Of a stretch of 64,000 nt of DNA, positions 1 through 9,351 are shown one piece after another. Source of the DNA: a virus; the IMG/VR virus record IMGVR_UViG_3300036820_000010, positions 20,581-84,580 of that record, one strand, 5' to 3'. The translations under genes and the position numbers were made by a program. The notes under the pieces are model-generated. The model worked only from the letters and a program-made list of their open reading frames with translations. It did not search any database and had not been told where the DNA came from. Position 1 is the first letter of the stretch; every line of letters begins with the position of its first letter.

Positions 1-2
1 TA

Positions 3-2432
3 CTGATCATGGGTGCGGTCGCGGCTGCTCCTCTGATCTTCGCCTTAAGCTCAGTTGCCATCGTCCTAGCTACCTTCACTGCAGGTCTGATCGCGGCTAT
101 GGCCGTGATGGCAATCGGGTTCGGGGGCCTTGCCCTACTCGCGGGCGGATTCACTTTCCTAGCCGTATCCATGGGCCATACTGCTGCAACTGCCCAGCAA
201 GTGCAACAGGCCCAGTCGAATTTGACTTCGGCCCAAGCATCTGCTGAGTCAGCCCAGAACTCCTACAACAGTGCAGTCAAAGCCAACGGAGCGAGTTCCT
301 CCCAGGCCGAAATCGCCCTGCAAAGACTCCAAGTCGCCCAATCTAACGTCACCTCGGCCCAGAAGACCCTCAACTCAACTCTCGCCTCCCAGAAGGAAGG
401 GACTTCTCCTGCTATCCTAGCCTTCAAACAATTGCAGGAGGCCTACAAGGGAGTAGCAACTTCCCTGGCCTTGATGAGCCAGGGCCCAGCAGCAGAGATC
501 ATCAACTTCTTGACCACCCTTGCCCCGATGATCGAACAAACTGGCCAAGACCTGGTCACCTGGTTCGGGCCTCGGGTCACTCCCCTGATCAACGCTCTCG
601 GGGTCGGGTTCGAGATACTGCAGAACACTCTAGTCAACCTTGGAAACGTGGTCGGACCCTTCTTCGACCAGGTCCTGTCCGAAACCCCACAATTCTCTGC
701 ACTCCTAGTTGATATGTCGAATATCGGGGTGTCGGCTGTCTCTGGACTTCTAACTAATCTTCTCAACCTCAGCAACTGGTTCATGCAAGAACTGCCTGTC
801 TTCGGACCGATCGTCTCCCAGATCTTCGGAGGGGTAGGGACGATCCTCCAGAATGTCGGTCAGGCCTTCGGACAGATCTCTCTCCAGGTGATCGCCAACT
901 GGCCTCAAGTCGTCAAGACCTTCCAGGAGGTCGGAGATGTCTTAGGCCCGGTTCTCAAGACCATCGGGGGCCTCGGAGACTTCGCTCTCCAACACCTGTC
1001 GGTCGTCACCCCGATCGTCCTCGGATTGGTCGGAGCACTCGTCATCTTGAAGACTACTGTGGCTGCCGTCCAGGCAGGCCAAGCTATCTACAACGCCTAC
1101 CTCGTGATCGCTAAGGTAGCGACCTCCGCCTGGACCGTCGCCCAGGCAGTCTTCAACGGGGTCATGGCACTCGACCCGATCACTCTGATCATCATCGGGA
1201 TCATCGTTCTGATCGCGATCATCATCCTGGTCATCACTCACTGGAAAGAGTTTACTGCTGCTCTCCAAGTCGCCTGGACCTGGTTCACCAACGTCGCCTC
1301 AGTTGTCGAAGATTTCATCAAGACCCACTGGCCTCTGTTTGCTGCTGGACTGGTCACCGTCTTGGGCCCAGTTGGGGCACTGATCGATCTGATTATCTTG
1401 ACTGTAACCCACTTCAACCAACTTAAGACTACTGTTGAGAACGTCATGAGTTCCATGGGTTCTGCGATCGGGGGAGCCTTCTCCCAAATCGGGACCTTCA
1501 TCCACAACGGACTGAAGGACGCCCGCACAGTTTTAGTCGACTTCATCAAGATGGTCGACAATATCCCGGTCATCGGAGGGGCTATCTCGGGAGCGGGATT
1601 GACTCCCTCATCAGTACCTGCCTTCGCCCAGGGAGGATACGTCTCTCAGCCTACTCTCGCTGTAGTTGGAGAGGGAGGTGGCGGAGAGTACATGATCCCG
1701 ACCGGAGCAGGAGCGGGATCTCGTGCTGTCGAATTGTGGAAGAAGGCAGGCGAGGCCTTAGGCATGGGCGCCAACATGACCGTAGGCAGCATCGGTGGAC
1801 AGTGCCTGCAATGGGTATCTGACGTGACCGGATTGTTCTACGGGATTCCCATGGCAAGTGGACTTGCTCCCTACATCAACTCGGCTAGTGCTACTCCGGG
1901 AGAAGTCTTCGTCAGCATGATTCCTCCCTATGGGCATACAGGATTTGTCTTGGGTACTGGGCCTTCTGCTAGTGTCGAGGACTCGAACTGGGTCGCCCCT
2001 TTGACCATCGGGATCCACAAACTCAGCGACATTCCTGACATCGCAGGTTACATCAACCTAGGTAAGTCAGTATCAGGCCTCGCTAGTGCGACCAGCGCTA
2101 CTGGTATCTTCGACATTCCTGCTCTGGTCAAGGGAGTAGTCACTTCTGCCCTTGGAGGCCTAGGCGGATGGGAGGGGGCAGTCGCTAAGGGTGTCGTCAA
2201 CATCAGCGCTGACACCCTGATCAAGAAGTTCGACCGCGGAGGTTCACTGCCTCGAGGCGCATCGATTGCGGTCAACGGGACAGGGTCTGCAGAATCTGTA
2301 CTAGGCCCTCCTGCCGAACAGAAGTTGACGACCATAAACCAACTCCTCACTAGCATCGATAAGACTTTGAAGATGATCTCAGGCCAATCTCCCGCGGGCT
2401 CGAACGAGGCCCAGAAGGCATACGGTGGCTAA
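3..2432 (+). CDS. Tape measure protein with CHAP-like domain (5' partial)
   Basis: This is the C-terminal ~800 residues of a tail tape-measure protein, which sets tail length and is ejected during infection. The frame is open to the window edge, so the ATG at 9 is probably internal. It shows Ala/Gly hydrophobic stretches at the start, a Gln/Ala/Ser coiled-coil-like part (about residues 60-150), repeated amphipathic segments and a strongly hydrophobic run near residue 390-410. Around residues 595-690 sit a GGQCLQWVSDVTG motif, then GHTGFVLG and VEDSNW, the Cys/His/Asn pattern of a CHAP amidase/peptidase, fitting local peptidoglycan cutting at entry. The next gene starts 8 nt before its stop. 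Tape-measure call firm; CHAP call from motifs only. Confidence 0.85.
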   Translation: MIMGAVAAAPLIFALSSVAIVLATFTAGLIAAMAVMAIGFGGLALLAGGFTFLAVSMGHTAATAQQVQQAQSNLTSAQASAESAQNSYNSAVKANGASSSQAEIALQRLQVAQSNVTSAQKTLNSTLASQKEGTSPAILAFKQLQEAYKGVATSLALMSQGPAAEIINFLTTLAPMIEQTGQDLVTWFGPRVTPLINALGVGFEILQNTLVNLGNVVGPFFDQVLSETPQFSALLVDMSNIGVSAVSGLLTNLLNLSNWFMQELPVFGPIVSQIFGGVGTILQNVGQAFGQISLQVIANWPQVVKTFQEVGDVLGPVLKTIGGLGDFALQHLSVVTPIVLGLVGALVILKTTVAAVQAGQAIYNAYLVIAKVATSAWTVAQAVFNGVMALDPITLIIIGIIVLIAIIILVITHWKEFTAALQVAWTWFTNVASVVEDFIKTHWPLFAAGLVTVLGPVGALIDLIILTVTHFNQLKTTVENVMSSMGSAIGGAFSQIGTFIHNGLKDARTVLVDFIKMVDNIPVIGGAISGAGLTPSSVPAFAQGGYVSQPTLAVVGEGGGGEYMIPTGAGAGSRAVELWKKAGEALGMGANMTVGSIGGQCLQWVSDVTGLFYGIPMASGLAPYINSASATPGEVFVSMIPPYGHTGFVLGTGPSASVEDSNWVAPLTIGIHKLSDIPDIAGYINLGKSVSGLASATSATGIFDIPALVKGVVTSALGGLGGWEGAVAKGVVNISADTLIKKFDRGGSLPRGASIAVNGTGSAESVLGPPAEQKLTTINQLLTSIDKTLKMISGQSPAGSNEAQKAYGG

Positions 2433-5211
2433 TCCAAATCCCCCGACCCTCAACCAACCATCCCAAGACGGGTTGTTGAGCAACACACTAGGTTCAACGA
2501 CGACGATCGCTGGGAGCAACTCGATCGTCTTCTCGAGTCACTACAAGAACGCAGCAGGATCTTCTGACCCGATCGCCTGTATCCGCGCGATTGTCAAGCA
2601 GACAGCTCAACTCAACTATGACCCGATGTCAGAAGTCATCCTGTGGGACTCAGGCTGGACTGGAATTCCCCCAGTCCAAAGCATTCCGACTGCTTCCAGC
2701 GAGGCAGGCACTCCAATTTCCGGAACTTACAAAGACCGGGTCTACATCATGTTCTCGGGCCAATCAGGGTCGAACGTGGGATCTGGGAACGTCTGGAGTG
2801 CTTCAGTCAAGGGGGGAATGGTTGGGACCTGGAGGCAGGAAAACTCCTTAGGCCCGACTTCTAACTGGTTTCCAACTGGAGCACTCGGGACCTCTACCTA
2901 CCTAGCCGGATGTACTCAACTCGTCGGGTACAAAGGCTGGTTGTACGTCTGTGTAACCCCCCAGGGATCTCCTGGGACTACAGCAGTTCTTCTAGGCGCA
3001 CCCATCAACCTGAACGGGTCCTTGGGCAACTGGGAATTTCTGGCTACCGCACCCTACAACTTGCACTCCAACGGTATGATGTGCGTTGGGCGACCTAACC
3101 GAACGTCTCCATCCCCAACCACAGCACCCGGAAACCTGTTCATCATGGGCGGGTACAACACTTCCGGAAACCAAGTTTCCAACTGTTCATCTTGTTACTT
3201 GAACTCTGATGGAACGTTATCTGCAGGAACCACCGGATCCTGGTTCGCCCAGAGCGCGATGCCAATTGCCCGTCAGAACGGGCAGGTCTACTACGACAAC
3301 AACTACCCTTACATCTACATAGTCGGAGGAGATTCTGGCGCAACTCCGGCCAACCTGACTATCGGGGGTTCGATCAACAACTCCGATATTGTGACCTGGT
3401 CTTCCAACATCACCAACGGAACTTTGGTCGCTAACAAGACCCTAGGCGCACTCGTCGTCACCCTAGGCCCTGACTACGCTACCCACTTCTGGTACCTAGG
3501 CGGGTGCGCGACGACCGCCGGCGCCCAGACATCAACTGTCTACCACACGCAACTAACTTCTCCTGGAGCCTGTACAGGTTGGACTACTGCAGCATTCTCT
3601 CTGCCTCAAGTTCCTACAGCGACCAACTGGGCTCCCCAACTCTGTGCCTGGTCAGGCTCGACACCTGGGGCCTCGGCACCTGGAATCAACCAGTTGGCCT
3701 CACCAGGGACAGTAGGTATCGGAGGAGAGACTGTCTCTGGAGCCTTCCCGGCGACGATCGGGGAAACTGGAGACGCGTCGGGTACGACAGGTGCTCTTCC
3801 CTGGATCGCTTACATGTACCAGGGGTCTACTGTCGAGTCAAACTCTCCCCACTCAACTGTTCCTGCTTCTTGGAAATCAGGCAACGCTCCGGGTTTAGCA
3901 GTCTCAGACCTAGGTGGGTCGACCAAAGCCTCGATTACCAGTAACCTAGATGGGTCGCAAGATATCGAGTTCTGCTTTAGGGGTTGGGGAGGAATCCAGG
4001 CCTTAAGTTCAAACGCTGCCTATGCTGGGGGAGTCCAAGCCCAGAACGGGTACCAGATAGAACTTGAAGTTCAGTATATCTCGATCCAAGGAGGAATCTC
4101 CTCGATCGGGTACGCAATGCTCAACTGCGGGCAAGGCCCAACCCTGTCCAACGTCACCCCAACTGGAACGGTGACCAATGCCCAGCCTACCCTTGGTTTT
4201 GCCTTCATCCAAGGCATCGGGGGCAAGGGTGAGTACACCTACGACATCCAGGTGAAGAATCCCTCAGGCACAGTCATCTTCGACACCGGACTTCTCCACG
4301 ATAACGTCAACTCAATTCAGTTGAAACTAGCCCAGTTACTGGCCAAGTCGACCACCTATACCCTGGTCATCTCTGTCTTCTCCCAGGATACTGTTTACCC
4401 TGGATCCTACAACTACGTTGTCTCAAGTACGACGTTCACGACATCTGCATTCTCGACACCCAGTGCACCGACCGGGTTCACTGCTGTCAAGACCGACACC
4501 AACGGAAGCGTAGCCCTCAACTGGTCGTCGGTCTCAGGGGCCTCCTACTACCGGGTTTACTGGAACCCAGCAAGTACCGGATGGCTACTCTACGCTGACA
4601 ACGTGAGTGGAACCTCCTACACAGCCATGGACAGGCTCCCAGTTGGAATGTCAGTCCAGTGGGCGGTGTCGGCAGTCAATGCAGTCCCAGGCGAGGGTTC
4701 GATGTCTTCGACAGTAACTACTCAACTCTCGCCTGGGTACTGGTCTGCCTACTTGCACGTCGTGGGCAAGGGAACTACTTACGGGATCGCCTCCCAGATC
4801 CAAGACACTCCCAACATCACCGAAACCATCGATTCGACATCTCTCTTGGCCATGGGCCAGGGTGCCCCGATCACCCGCTATGGCGAGAACGACTATCGAC
4901 AGGTCCAAGGCAACGTCCTCCTGATCGACGCTACACCTGCCTCGATCCAGTCTTTTCAGGCAATCATGGACCAGGTCAAGGCAGGAGGGGTTTGCTACTA
5001 CCGAGACGCTATCGGAGGCTGTCTCCCCTGCACCTTCGACAACTCCCAAGGACTGACCATAGTCGGACCTTGGAACCGTCAGATAGCAGTCAAACTCACC
5101 GAAGTAGCCGACCTTTCTGGTCCGTATATCGGGACTGGATACGCAGTCGGGTACCAGACTCTAGTCAACGGAAGAGTCCCACCCATTGCTACTGTCGAGA
5201 GACTACTCTGA
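2425..5211 (+). CDS. Minor tail protein with Kelch-like and Fn3 domains
   Basis: Large tail-tip protein of 928 residues with a GTG start overlapping the tape-measure stop by 8 nt. The first ~400 residues carry repeated GG-Y/W motifs (LFIMGGYN, IYIVGGDSG, WYLGGCA) resembling Kelch beta-propeller blades. A fibronectin type III domain lies near residues 680-765 (PSAPTGFTAVK, VALNWSSVSGASYYRVYW). The C-terminal ~130 residues are beta-rich and may contact the tail hub. Placement directly after the tape measure is the usual position for distal tail/receptor-contact proteins. The propeller is inferred from motif spacing; the Fn3 domain is clear. Translationally coupled to a 37-residue membrane peptide. 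Confidence 0.75.
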   Translation: MANPNPPTLNQPSQDGLLSNTLGSTTTIAGSNSIVFSSHYKNAAGSSDPIACIRAIVKQTAQLNYDPMSEVILWDSGWTGIPPVQSIPTASSEAGTPISGTYKDRVYIMFSGQSGSNVGSGNVWSASVKGGMVGTWRQENSLGPTSNWFPTGALGTSTYLAGCTQLVGYKGWLYVCVTPQGSPGTTAVLLGAPINLNGSLGNWEFLATAPYNLHSNGMMCVGRPNRTSPSPTTAPGNLFIMGGYNTSGNQVSNCSSCYLNSDGTLSAGTTGSWFAQSAMPIARQNGQVYYDNNYPYIYIVGGDSGATPANLTIGGSINNSDIVTWSSNITNGTLVANKTLGALVVTLGPDYATHFWYLGGCATTAGAQTSTVYHTQLTSPGACTGWTTAAFSLPQVPTATNWAPQLCAWSGSTPGASAPGINQLASPGTVGIGGETVSGAFPATIGETGDASGTTGALPWIAYMYQGSTVESNSPHSTVPASWKSGNAPGLAVSDLGGSTKASITSNLDGSQDIEFCFRGWGGIQALSSNAAYAGGVQAQNGYQIELEVQYISIQGGISSIGYAMLNCGQGPTLSNVTPTGTVTNAQPTLGFAFIQGIGGKGEYTYDIQVKNPSGTVIFDTGLLHDNVNSIQLKLAQLLAKSTTYTLVISVFSQDTVYPGSYNYVVSSTTFTTSAFSTPSAPTGFTAVKTDTNGSVALNWSSVSGASYYRVYWNPASTGWLLYADNVSGTSYTAMDRLPVGMSVQWAVSAVNAVPGEGSMSSTVTTQLSPGYWSAYLHVVGKGTTYGIASQIQDTPNITETIDSTSLLAMGQGAPITRYGENDYRQVQGNVLLIDATPASIQSFQAIMDQVKAGGVCYYRDAIGGCLPCTFDNSQGLTIVGPWNRQIAVKLTEVADLSGPYIGTGYAVGYQTLVNGRVPPIATVERLL

Positions 5212-5324
5212 TGGACCGTCTAGGATCAGATCTCTTCAAGATCATGACTTGCGGAACGATCCTTGTAGTCATCTTAGTCTTGATCATCATCGGCCTTGGG
5301 ATCACGTTAGTCGCTGTCCACTGA
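5211..5324 (+). CDS. 37-residue single-pass membrane peptide
   Basis: Small gene whose ATG at 5211 overlaps the TGA of the preceding tail gene by one base and whose stop is 1 nt before the next ATG, so it is packed into the tail operon. It encodes a short polar N-terminus (MDRLGSDLFKIMTCG) and one long Ile/Leu/Val transmembrane helix. No family is recognised. The tight coupling and clean hydrophobic profile argue that it is real. It could be a lysis-timing or membrane-anchor peptide, but nothing in the sequence decides this. Confidence 0.55.
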   Translation: MDRLGSDLFKIMTCGTILVVILVLIIIGLGITLVAVH

Positions 5325-5325
5325 G

Positions 5326-6495
5326 ATGCTGCAGATCGGACCGGTTACTTCACTCGCTGGGACCTCGTACTCTCAATCCCAAATCCTCCAGGCAGTCTTC
5401 GGGCCTTCACTTAAACTCGGGTGGAGATTCGACCTACTCTACCCTGACCTGTCCTACAAGGCAGACCTGACTGCATTAGTCGATCCCTCCCTACAACCCC
5501 CGACGATCACCTACGACTCGACCCAAGCCGTCAAAGAGTCACTCTCGATCCAGATGCGACCCTCCCCGGTCGCCAACGTCTTGCAGGACCTAGTCAGGGT
5601 CAGATTCTTGGTTTTTACTCAAGATGGATCCCACTGTGAGTGGCCGATCGGGATCTATTCTCTAGTCCCCCCAGTCAAGAACATCTACGACGGCTACACC
5701 TGGTGGCAGATGTCCTGTCCTGACCTGTCTCAGGTCTTGGCTGACGCCGCATTCTCTGTCTCAACAGCAGTTGATGCTGGAGTGTCTTACTCGACTGCGA
5801 TCGCCATCTTCTGTGCTACTTATGGAGGCTTGACCCCACTCTCTACCTACATCCCGAATCCCAGCGTAGGGTTGCCATCATCGCAGACCTGGACCTCAGG
5901 AACATCCTACCTCACCGCGATCAACAACCTACTGACTGCAGTCAACTACAAGAACGCCTGGTTGGAAGGCAACATGCTGACCGCGAGTGTGATGCCCGAT
6001 TACAACACCGCATCTCCGGTCTTGCTGTTGGACGCTACCGCGGCCGGGAACACCAACGCGCGGATACCCATCTTCGCCCCTCTGAAAGAGACTCCGGACC
6101 TCAGTAACGCCTACAACCAGATCTTGGTCACCGGACAGGATCCTTCCAACAACCCTATCTCCGCCTACTACGAGAACAACCGCCCTGACTCCGAGATCTC
6201 GACCGTCAACTGGCATCCCCGCCTGCAGGTCATCAACAACTCCGCGATCGCTAACCAAGCAGCCGCCTACGCTATGGCCATCACCCAAGCCCAACTCGCT
6301 GCCCAGGTCTACTCCCAACTGCAGGTCGAGACAGTACCCTTCCCTTTCTTCGGAGACCTAGATGTCATTCAGTTCACCTACAACTCCCAGGATGAGGGAA
6401 CTGTACAGTACAACTACGTAGTCGTCAAAGCCTCCCACGTCTGTGCTGCGAGTCAACCGACTACTTTGACCCTGCAGAGGATAGTCAACGCATGA
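5326..6495 (+). CDS. Minor tail protein, tail hub-like
   Basis: 389-residue soluble protein in the tail-tip operon. It starts with an ATG 1 nt after the small membrane peptide gene and overlaps the next gene by 4 nt. Length, beta-rich composition, Trp/Tyr-rich patches and position between a distal tail protein and an OB-fold spike-like protein fit a tail hub or baseplate-hub component (gp27/Tal N-domain type). No catalytic motif is seen. The assignment rests on gene order and overall character, so the exact hub role is inference. Confidence 0.55.
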   Translation: MLQIGPVTSLAGTSYSQSQILQAVFGPSLKLGWRFDLLYPDLSYKADLTALVDPSLQPPTITYDSTQAVKESLSIQMRPSPVANVLQDLVRVRFLVFTQDGSHCEWPIGIYSLVPPVKNIYDGYTWWQMSCPDLSQVLADAAFSVSTAVDAGVSYSTAIAIFCATYGGLTPLSTYIPNPSVGLPSSQTWTSGTSYLTAINNLLTAVNYKNAWLEGNMLTASVMPDYNTASPVLLLDATAAGNTNARIPIFAPLKETPDLSNAYNQILVTGQDPSNNPISAYYENNRPDSEISTVNWHPRLQVINNSAIANQAAAYAMAITQAQLAAQVYSQLQVETVPFPFFGDLDVIQFTYNSQDEGTVQYNYVVVKASHVCAASQPTTLTLQRIVNA

Positions 6496-7172
6496 ACCCT
6501 CTGACTAACTCGAAGGCAGTATCCCGGCAGTTCCTAGACAAACGGGATAAGATCAAAAACAACCTGAATGCTGGGCGCTTCTTTCAGGGAATCATCGCTG
6601 GAGTAAACTACTCAGCATCACCTTTCCTAGTTCAAATTCAGCACATCGGTGAACCTGCAGTCGCCAAAGGTTGGCACGCTGTTGGAAGCACAACCTACTA
6701 CCCGATCGTTGGAGACAGGGTACAGATGGTCTGGCAGGACGAAGAAAAGGCCCAAGCCGTATGGCCGATCGGGAACCCGGGCAGAACATCAAGGATGTTC
6801 AAGACGAGTGCCCAAGTTCTTGCCTCTGGGGAAAACTTCGTTCAGTTTGATTCCGTAAGTACCGACCAGATGGGCATTGCCTCGACCATTTCCTCTGGGT
6901 TCATCATTGTTGCCCCAGGACAGTACAAAGTTGCCGGGGCCTGTGCAAGTGCGACAGGATCATCAAGATGGTTGGTCTCTATCTACCAAAACGGAACTGA
7001 GGTTGCCCGCCTACAGGACGTCGGGTCTTCAGCGTTCAACGCAGGATCTGGAACTGCAACCTTGATCTGCCAGACAGGTGACCTCATCCAACTCGGGATC
7101 TATTCTGGGACATCAGTTAACCTGCAAACAGCATCTGGAACCAACTTCTTCGAGATCATCTGGGCACCTTAG
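6492..7172 (+). CDS. Spike-like tail protein, OB-fold plus C1q-like domain
   Basis: 226 residues, overlapping the preceding gene by 4 nt (ATGA). Residues ~30-100 (GRFFQGIIAG, PFLVQIQHIG, YYPIVGDRVQMVWQDEEKA, VWPIGNPG) look like the OB-fold of phage spike/gpV-type proteins. Residues ~135-226 have alternating beta-strands with GQYKVAGAC, WLVSIYQNGTEVA, LIQLGIYSGTS, which resembles the C1q/TNF-like jelly-roll used in tail-fibre heads. It would sit at the tail tip under the hub and touch the cell surface. Domain calls are from strand pattern and motifs. Confidence 0.6.
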   Translation: MNPLTNSKAVSRQFLDKRDKIKNNLNAGRFFQGIIAGVNYSASPFLVQIQHIGEPAVAKGWHAVGSTTYYPIVGDRVQMVWQDEEKAQAVWPIGNPGRTSRMFKTSAQVLASGENFVQFDSVSTDQMGIASTISSGFIIVAPGQYKVAGACASATGSSRWLVSIYQNGTEVARLQDVGSSAFNAGSGTATLICQTGDLIQLGIYSGTSVNLQTASGTNFFEIIWAP

Positions 7173-7181
7173 AATGAAGGC

Positions 7182-7514
7182 ATGTCCGCAGGCACCTGGT
7201 CCCTATACCTAGATCCCAGGAACCGAGCAGTTGTCACTGCAGGCCCCCCAGGGTCTGACTTTCTCAACACCCAAGACCTGGTCGAATTCGACACAGATTC
7301 TGAGACCTTCAGGGTAGAGTACCAAGAATCTTGGGCAGAAGCCCAAGCCTCAGGCCAGGACCTGTCAGTAGCCGAAGACGGGACAACGACTATAGTCCCC
7401 CACCTCCCGACTGCTTCTGACCTCAAGGTCGCCCGCCTGAGAAACTTCCTGAATCACCCTAACCCGCAGTTGGGAGATGTCATCTCGATACTCAAAGATC
7501 AGTTAGGAGGTTGA
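7182..7514 (+). CDS. Hypothetical tail-operon protein
   Basis: 110 residues, ATG 9 nt after the spike-like gene. Acidic, soluble, without Cys or hydrophobic helices. Its C-terminus (LKVARLRNFLNHPNPQLGDVISILKDQLGG) is helical. It lies between tail-tip genes and the lysis region, so it may be a small tail or fibre-associated protein. No family recognised. Confidence 0.6.
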   Translation: MSAGTWSLYLDPRNRAVVTAGPPGSDFLNTQDLVEFDTDSETFRVEYQESWAEAQASGQDLSVAEDGTTTIVPHLPTASDLKVARLRNFLNHPNPQLGDVISILKDQLGG

Positions 7515-7515
7515 G

Positions 7516-7824
7516 ATGGCATCTGGAGATTGGGTGACTGGATCCTACATCGTCATCTTGAGTGGATCCTTGCCCGAACTAGCCGCAGGTGAAGCAGGCG
7601 CTGCCGAAGTAACCTACAACATCGTCCTGCCTTCTGGGGGAACTGTCCTGAACGGAGGCTCCTCCGGACTAGCCCCCTTCTCATACCAGGCTGACGACAC
7701 CCAACCCATCTCATCAGGAGCCATGGCACTCGTCGTCGCCTTAGCCCAGCATGAGAACCTACCTGTCCACCTGACGACCACCATTGTCAACCCTGACGGG
7801 ACGACTTCCCCGATCACGTCATGA
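7516..7824 (+). CDS. Hypothetical protein, beta-rich
   Basis: 102 residues, ATG immediately after the preceding stop with an AGGAGG-type ribosome site inside the upstream gene end (ttaggaggttgag). The sequence is beta-rich (GDWVTGSYIVILSG, YNIVLPSGGTVLNGG) and resembles a small fibre or decoration module. It overlaps the next gene by 4 nt. Function unknown. Confidence 0.6.
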   Translation: MASGDWVTGSYIVILSGSLPELAAGEAGAAEVTYNIVLPSGGTVLNGGSSGLAPFSYQADDTQPISSGAMALVVALAQHENLPVHLTTTIVNPDGTTSPITS

Positions 7825-8246
7825 ACTCGACAGTTATCTCGTCTGCTATCTTTGCTGCAGCGGCTGTCGTTATGGGACTTGCTACTACTCTTGAAGCGTA
7901 TCGAGCGGTGGTCATCACTGACCCGTTCCGGGGCCTAGCCTCACTCGCCTTTCTGGTCTTAACTGTAACCCTGGGCTACGAAGCCTTCGCCATCGACGAG
8001 AACAAACCCAAGATCTTCCCAACCATCTCAAGGGAAACTGCACTTGCCTTCGCCAAGTTCCCGGGTATCGGACTGGTAATTATCGGGGTGGTCATGATCA
8101 CTGCGGGAGCACTCTTCAAGCACTTCACCCAGCAAGACACGAAAGTCTTAGGTCAGTACACAGGCTGGATCGTCATTGGGGTAGCATGCGTCGAGATCAT
8201 CGTCGGAGGAATTCTGACAACTGTAACCCATTGGCAGGCACTGTAG
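7821..8246 (+). CDS. Membrane protein, about four helices
   Basis: 141 residues with hydrophobic segments at roughly 8-28, 40-58, 80-100 and 112-135. First of a run of small membrane proteins upstream of the endolysin, so a role in lysis (holin, antiholin or membrane scaffold) is plausible. The ATG overlaps the preceding stop by 4 nt. No family motif is evident. Confidence 0.6.
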   Translation: MNSTVISSAIFAAAAVVMGLATTLEAYRAVVITDPFRGLASLAFLVLTVTLGYEAFAIDENKPKIFPTISRETALAFAKFPGIGLVIIGVVMITAGALFKHFTQQDTKVLGQYTGWIVIGVACVEIIVGGILTTVTHWQAL

Positions 8247-8256
8247 GTGAACGCGG

Positions 8257-8604
8257 ATGCCGGAAGCCCTGAACTTAACTGGACTGATCAACGATGGGGG
8301 GTGGGTCTTCGCGACCATGGAGGCTATGGTCCTCCTGTATGCCTTCCTGAATGGACGAGTCGTCCAGGGGAGACTGTTCGATAGATCCCAAGGCCAGATC
8401 GACAAGATTCTGCCCGCCTTGACTTCTGTAACAGCTACACTCAAGGACGCGACTCAACTCCTCTCCCAAGTCTCTACTAGACTAGCAGCACTCGAAGCCC
8501 GAATGACGGGGACAGAAAAGAACCTCGCCAACCTAGACGGTGATATAGGCGATATGAGAGTGAACGCCGACCTGCCTTATCGAGGCCCCAGGCGAGGTGA
8601 CTGA
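8257..8604 (+). CDS. Membrane-anchored coiled-coil protein
   Basis: 115 residues. An N-terminal hydrophobic stretch (residues ~12-32, FATMEAMVLLYAFLNG) is followed by a long heptad-like region (residues ~50-105, LPALTSVTATLKDATQLL, LAALEARMTGTEKNLANL). It has the shape of holin-associated or spanin-like membrane proteins but no diagnostic motif. The stop overlaps the next ATG by one base. Confidence 0.55.
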   Translation: MPEALNLTGLINDGGWVFATMEAMVLLYAFLNGRVVQGRLFDRSQGQIDKILPALTSVTATLKDATQLLSQVSTRLAALEARMTGTEKNLANLDGDIGDMRVNADLPYRGPRRGD

Positions 8605-8762
8605 TGGGACTCTTCTCTTGGTGGAAGGAGTTGACTAAAGATCTCCAGTCCAACAGGGAGCAGTCCCTAGAAGAACATGAGAAGAAGATCTCGTCTGCCT
8701 TATCCCAAGCAGACAGGGTAGCCAAAGAATACCGTGAGATGGAAGAGGCACTTAAGAGATGA
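8604..8762 (+). CDS. 52-residue coiled-coil protein
   Basis: Short gene sharing one base with the upstream stop and overlapping the next gene by ATGA. The product begins MGLFSWWKELTKDLQ and continues as a highly charged helix rich in Glu, Lys and Gln with heptad spacing. The N-terminal Trp pair could bind membrane. Coupling on both sides supports a real gene. Function unknown; probably acts with the neighbouring membrane proteins. Confidence 0.5.
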   Translation: MGLFSWWKELTKDLQSNREQSLEEHEKKISSALSQADRVAKEYREMEEALKR

Positions 8763-9148
8763 GCAAGAGGATCATCTGGCCGACAGGGATCTTACTCCTG
8801 TCCTCGATTGTTCTCCTTACCATCTACAAGTATCTAGGAGCAGTCCTAGTCGACCACGTTGTTGGAGGGATGATCATCATCATTGCCCTCGCTGACATCG
8901 TCATCTGGATTCTCTACTACATCACCTGGAGACAGCATCGAGACGTCGCCTTCCTAGAAGGTGAAGTCGCCCGTTTGACCTTGACCGTAGAAGGGGCGAT
9001 TATGTTGGGTGGAGTAGGGGTGAACATCTATTTTCAGCATATCCTTCCCCCAGGTCTATCAGGAGTTTTGCTAGTACTAGGCCTGATCGCGATGAGCTAC
9101 GCTCCCCTATTCCTCCTCATCCAGTACGTGAGGGCGGGGTGGGCGTGA
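8759..9148 (+). CDS. Small integral membrane protein
   Basis: 129 residues with about four hydrophobic helices (residues ~9-30, 35-57, 78-98, 100-122) and a short charged loop. It overlaps its neighbours on both sides (ATGA upstream, 10 nt downstream). It belongs to the membrane-protein cluster before the endolysin and is a candidate for holin or lysis regulator. No sequence family recognised. Confidence 0.55.
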   Translation: MSKRIIWPTGILLLSSIVLLTIYKYLGAVLVDHVVGGMIIIIALADIVIWILYYITWRQHRDVAFLEGEVARLTLTVEGAIMLGGVGVNIYFQHILPPGLSGVLLVLGLIAMSYAPLFLLIQYVRAGWA

Positions 9149-9345
9149 CTCTGACCATGAACTTCAAACGCATCCTACTGCGAGTTTCAGGTAGACAGAT
9201 GAGGACGAAGTTAGATGAGAATGATAGAAAAGCCCAGGAAGCAATCAAGGAAGCCAAGAGAGTAGAAGCACTCTACAACCAATTCAAACTAGAACAGTTA
9301 GTCCAAGAAGTTCGTCGGAATGCGGACAAAGGGAATTTTGAGTGA
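9139..9345 (+). CDS. Small charged helical protein
   Basis: 68 residues from a GTG that overlaps the preceding gene by 10 nt. An ATG at 9157 is an alternative start that would remove six residues. The product is mostly one long amphipathic charged helix (TKLDENDRKAQEAIKEAKR). Function unknown; probably part of the pre-lysis membrane cluster. Confidence 0.45.
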   Translation: MGVTLTMNFKRILLRVSGRQMRTKLDENDRKAQEAIKEAKRVEALYNQFKLEQLVQEVRRNADKGNFE

Positions 9346-9351
9346 ACTAGC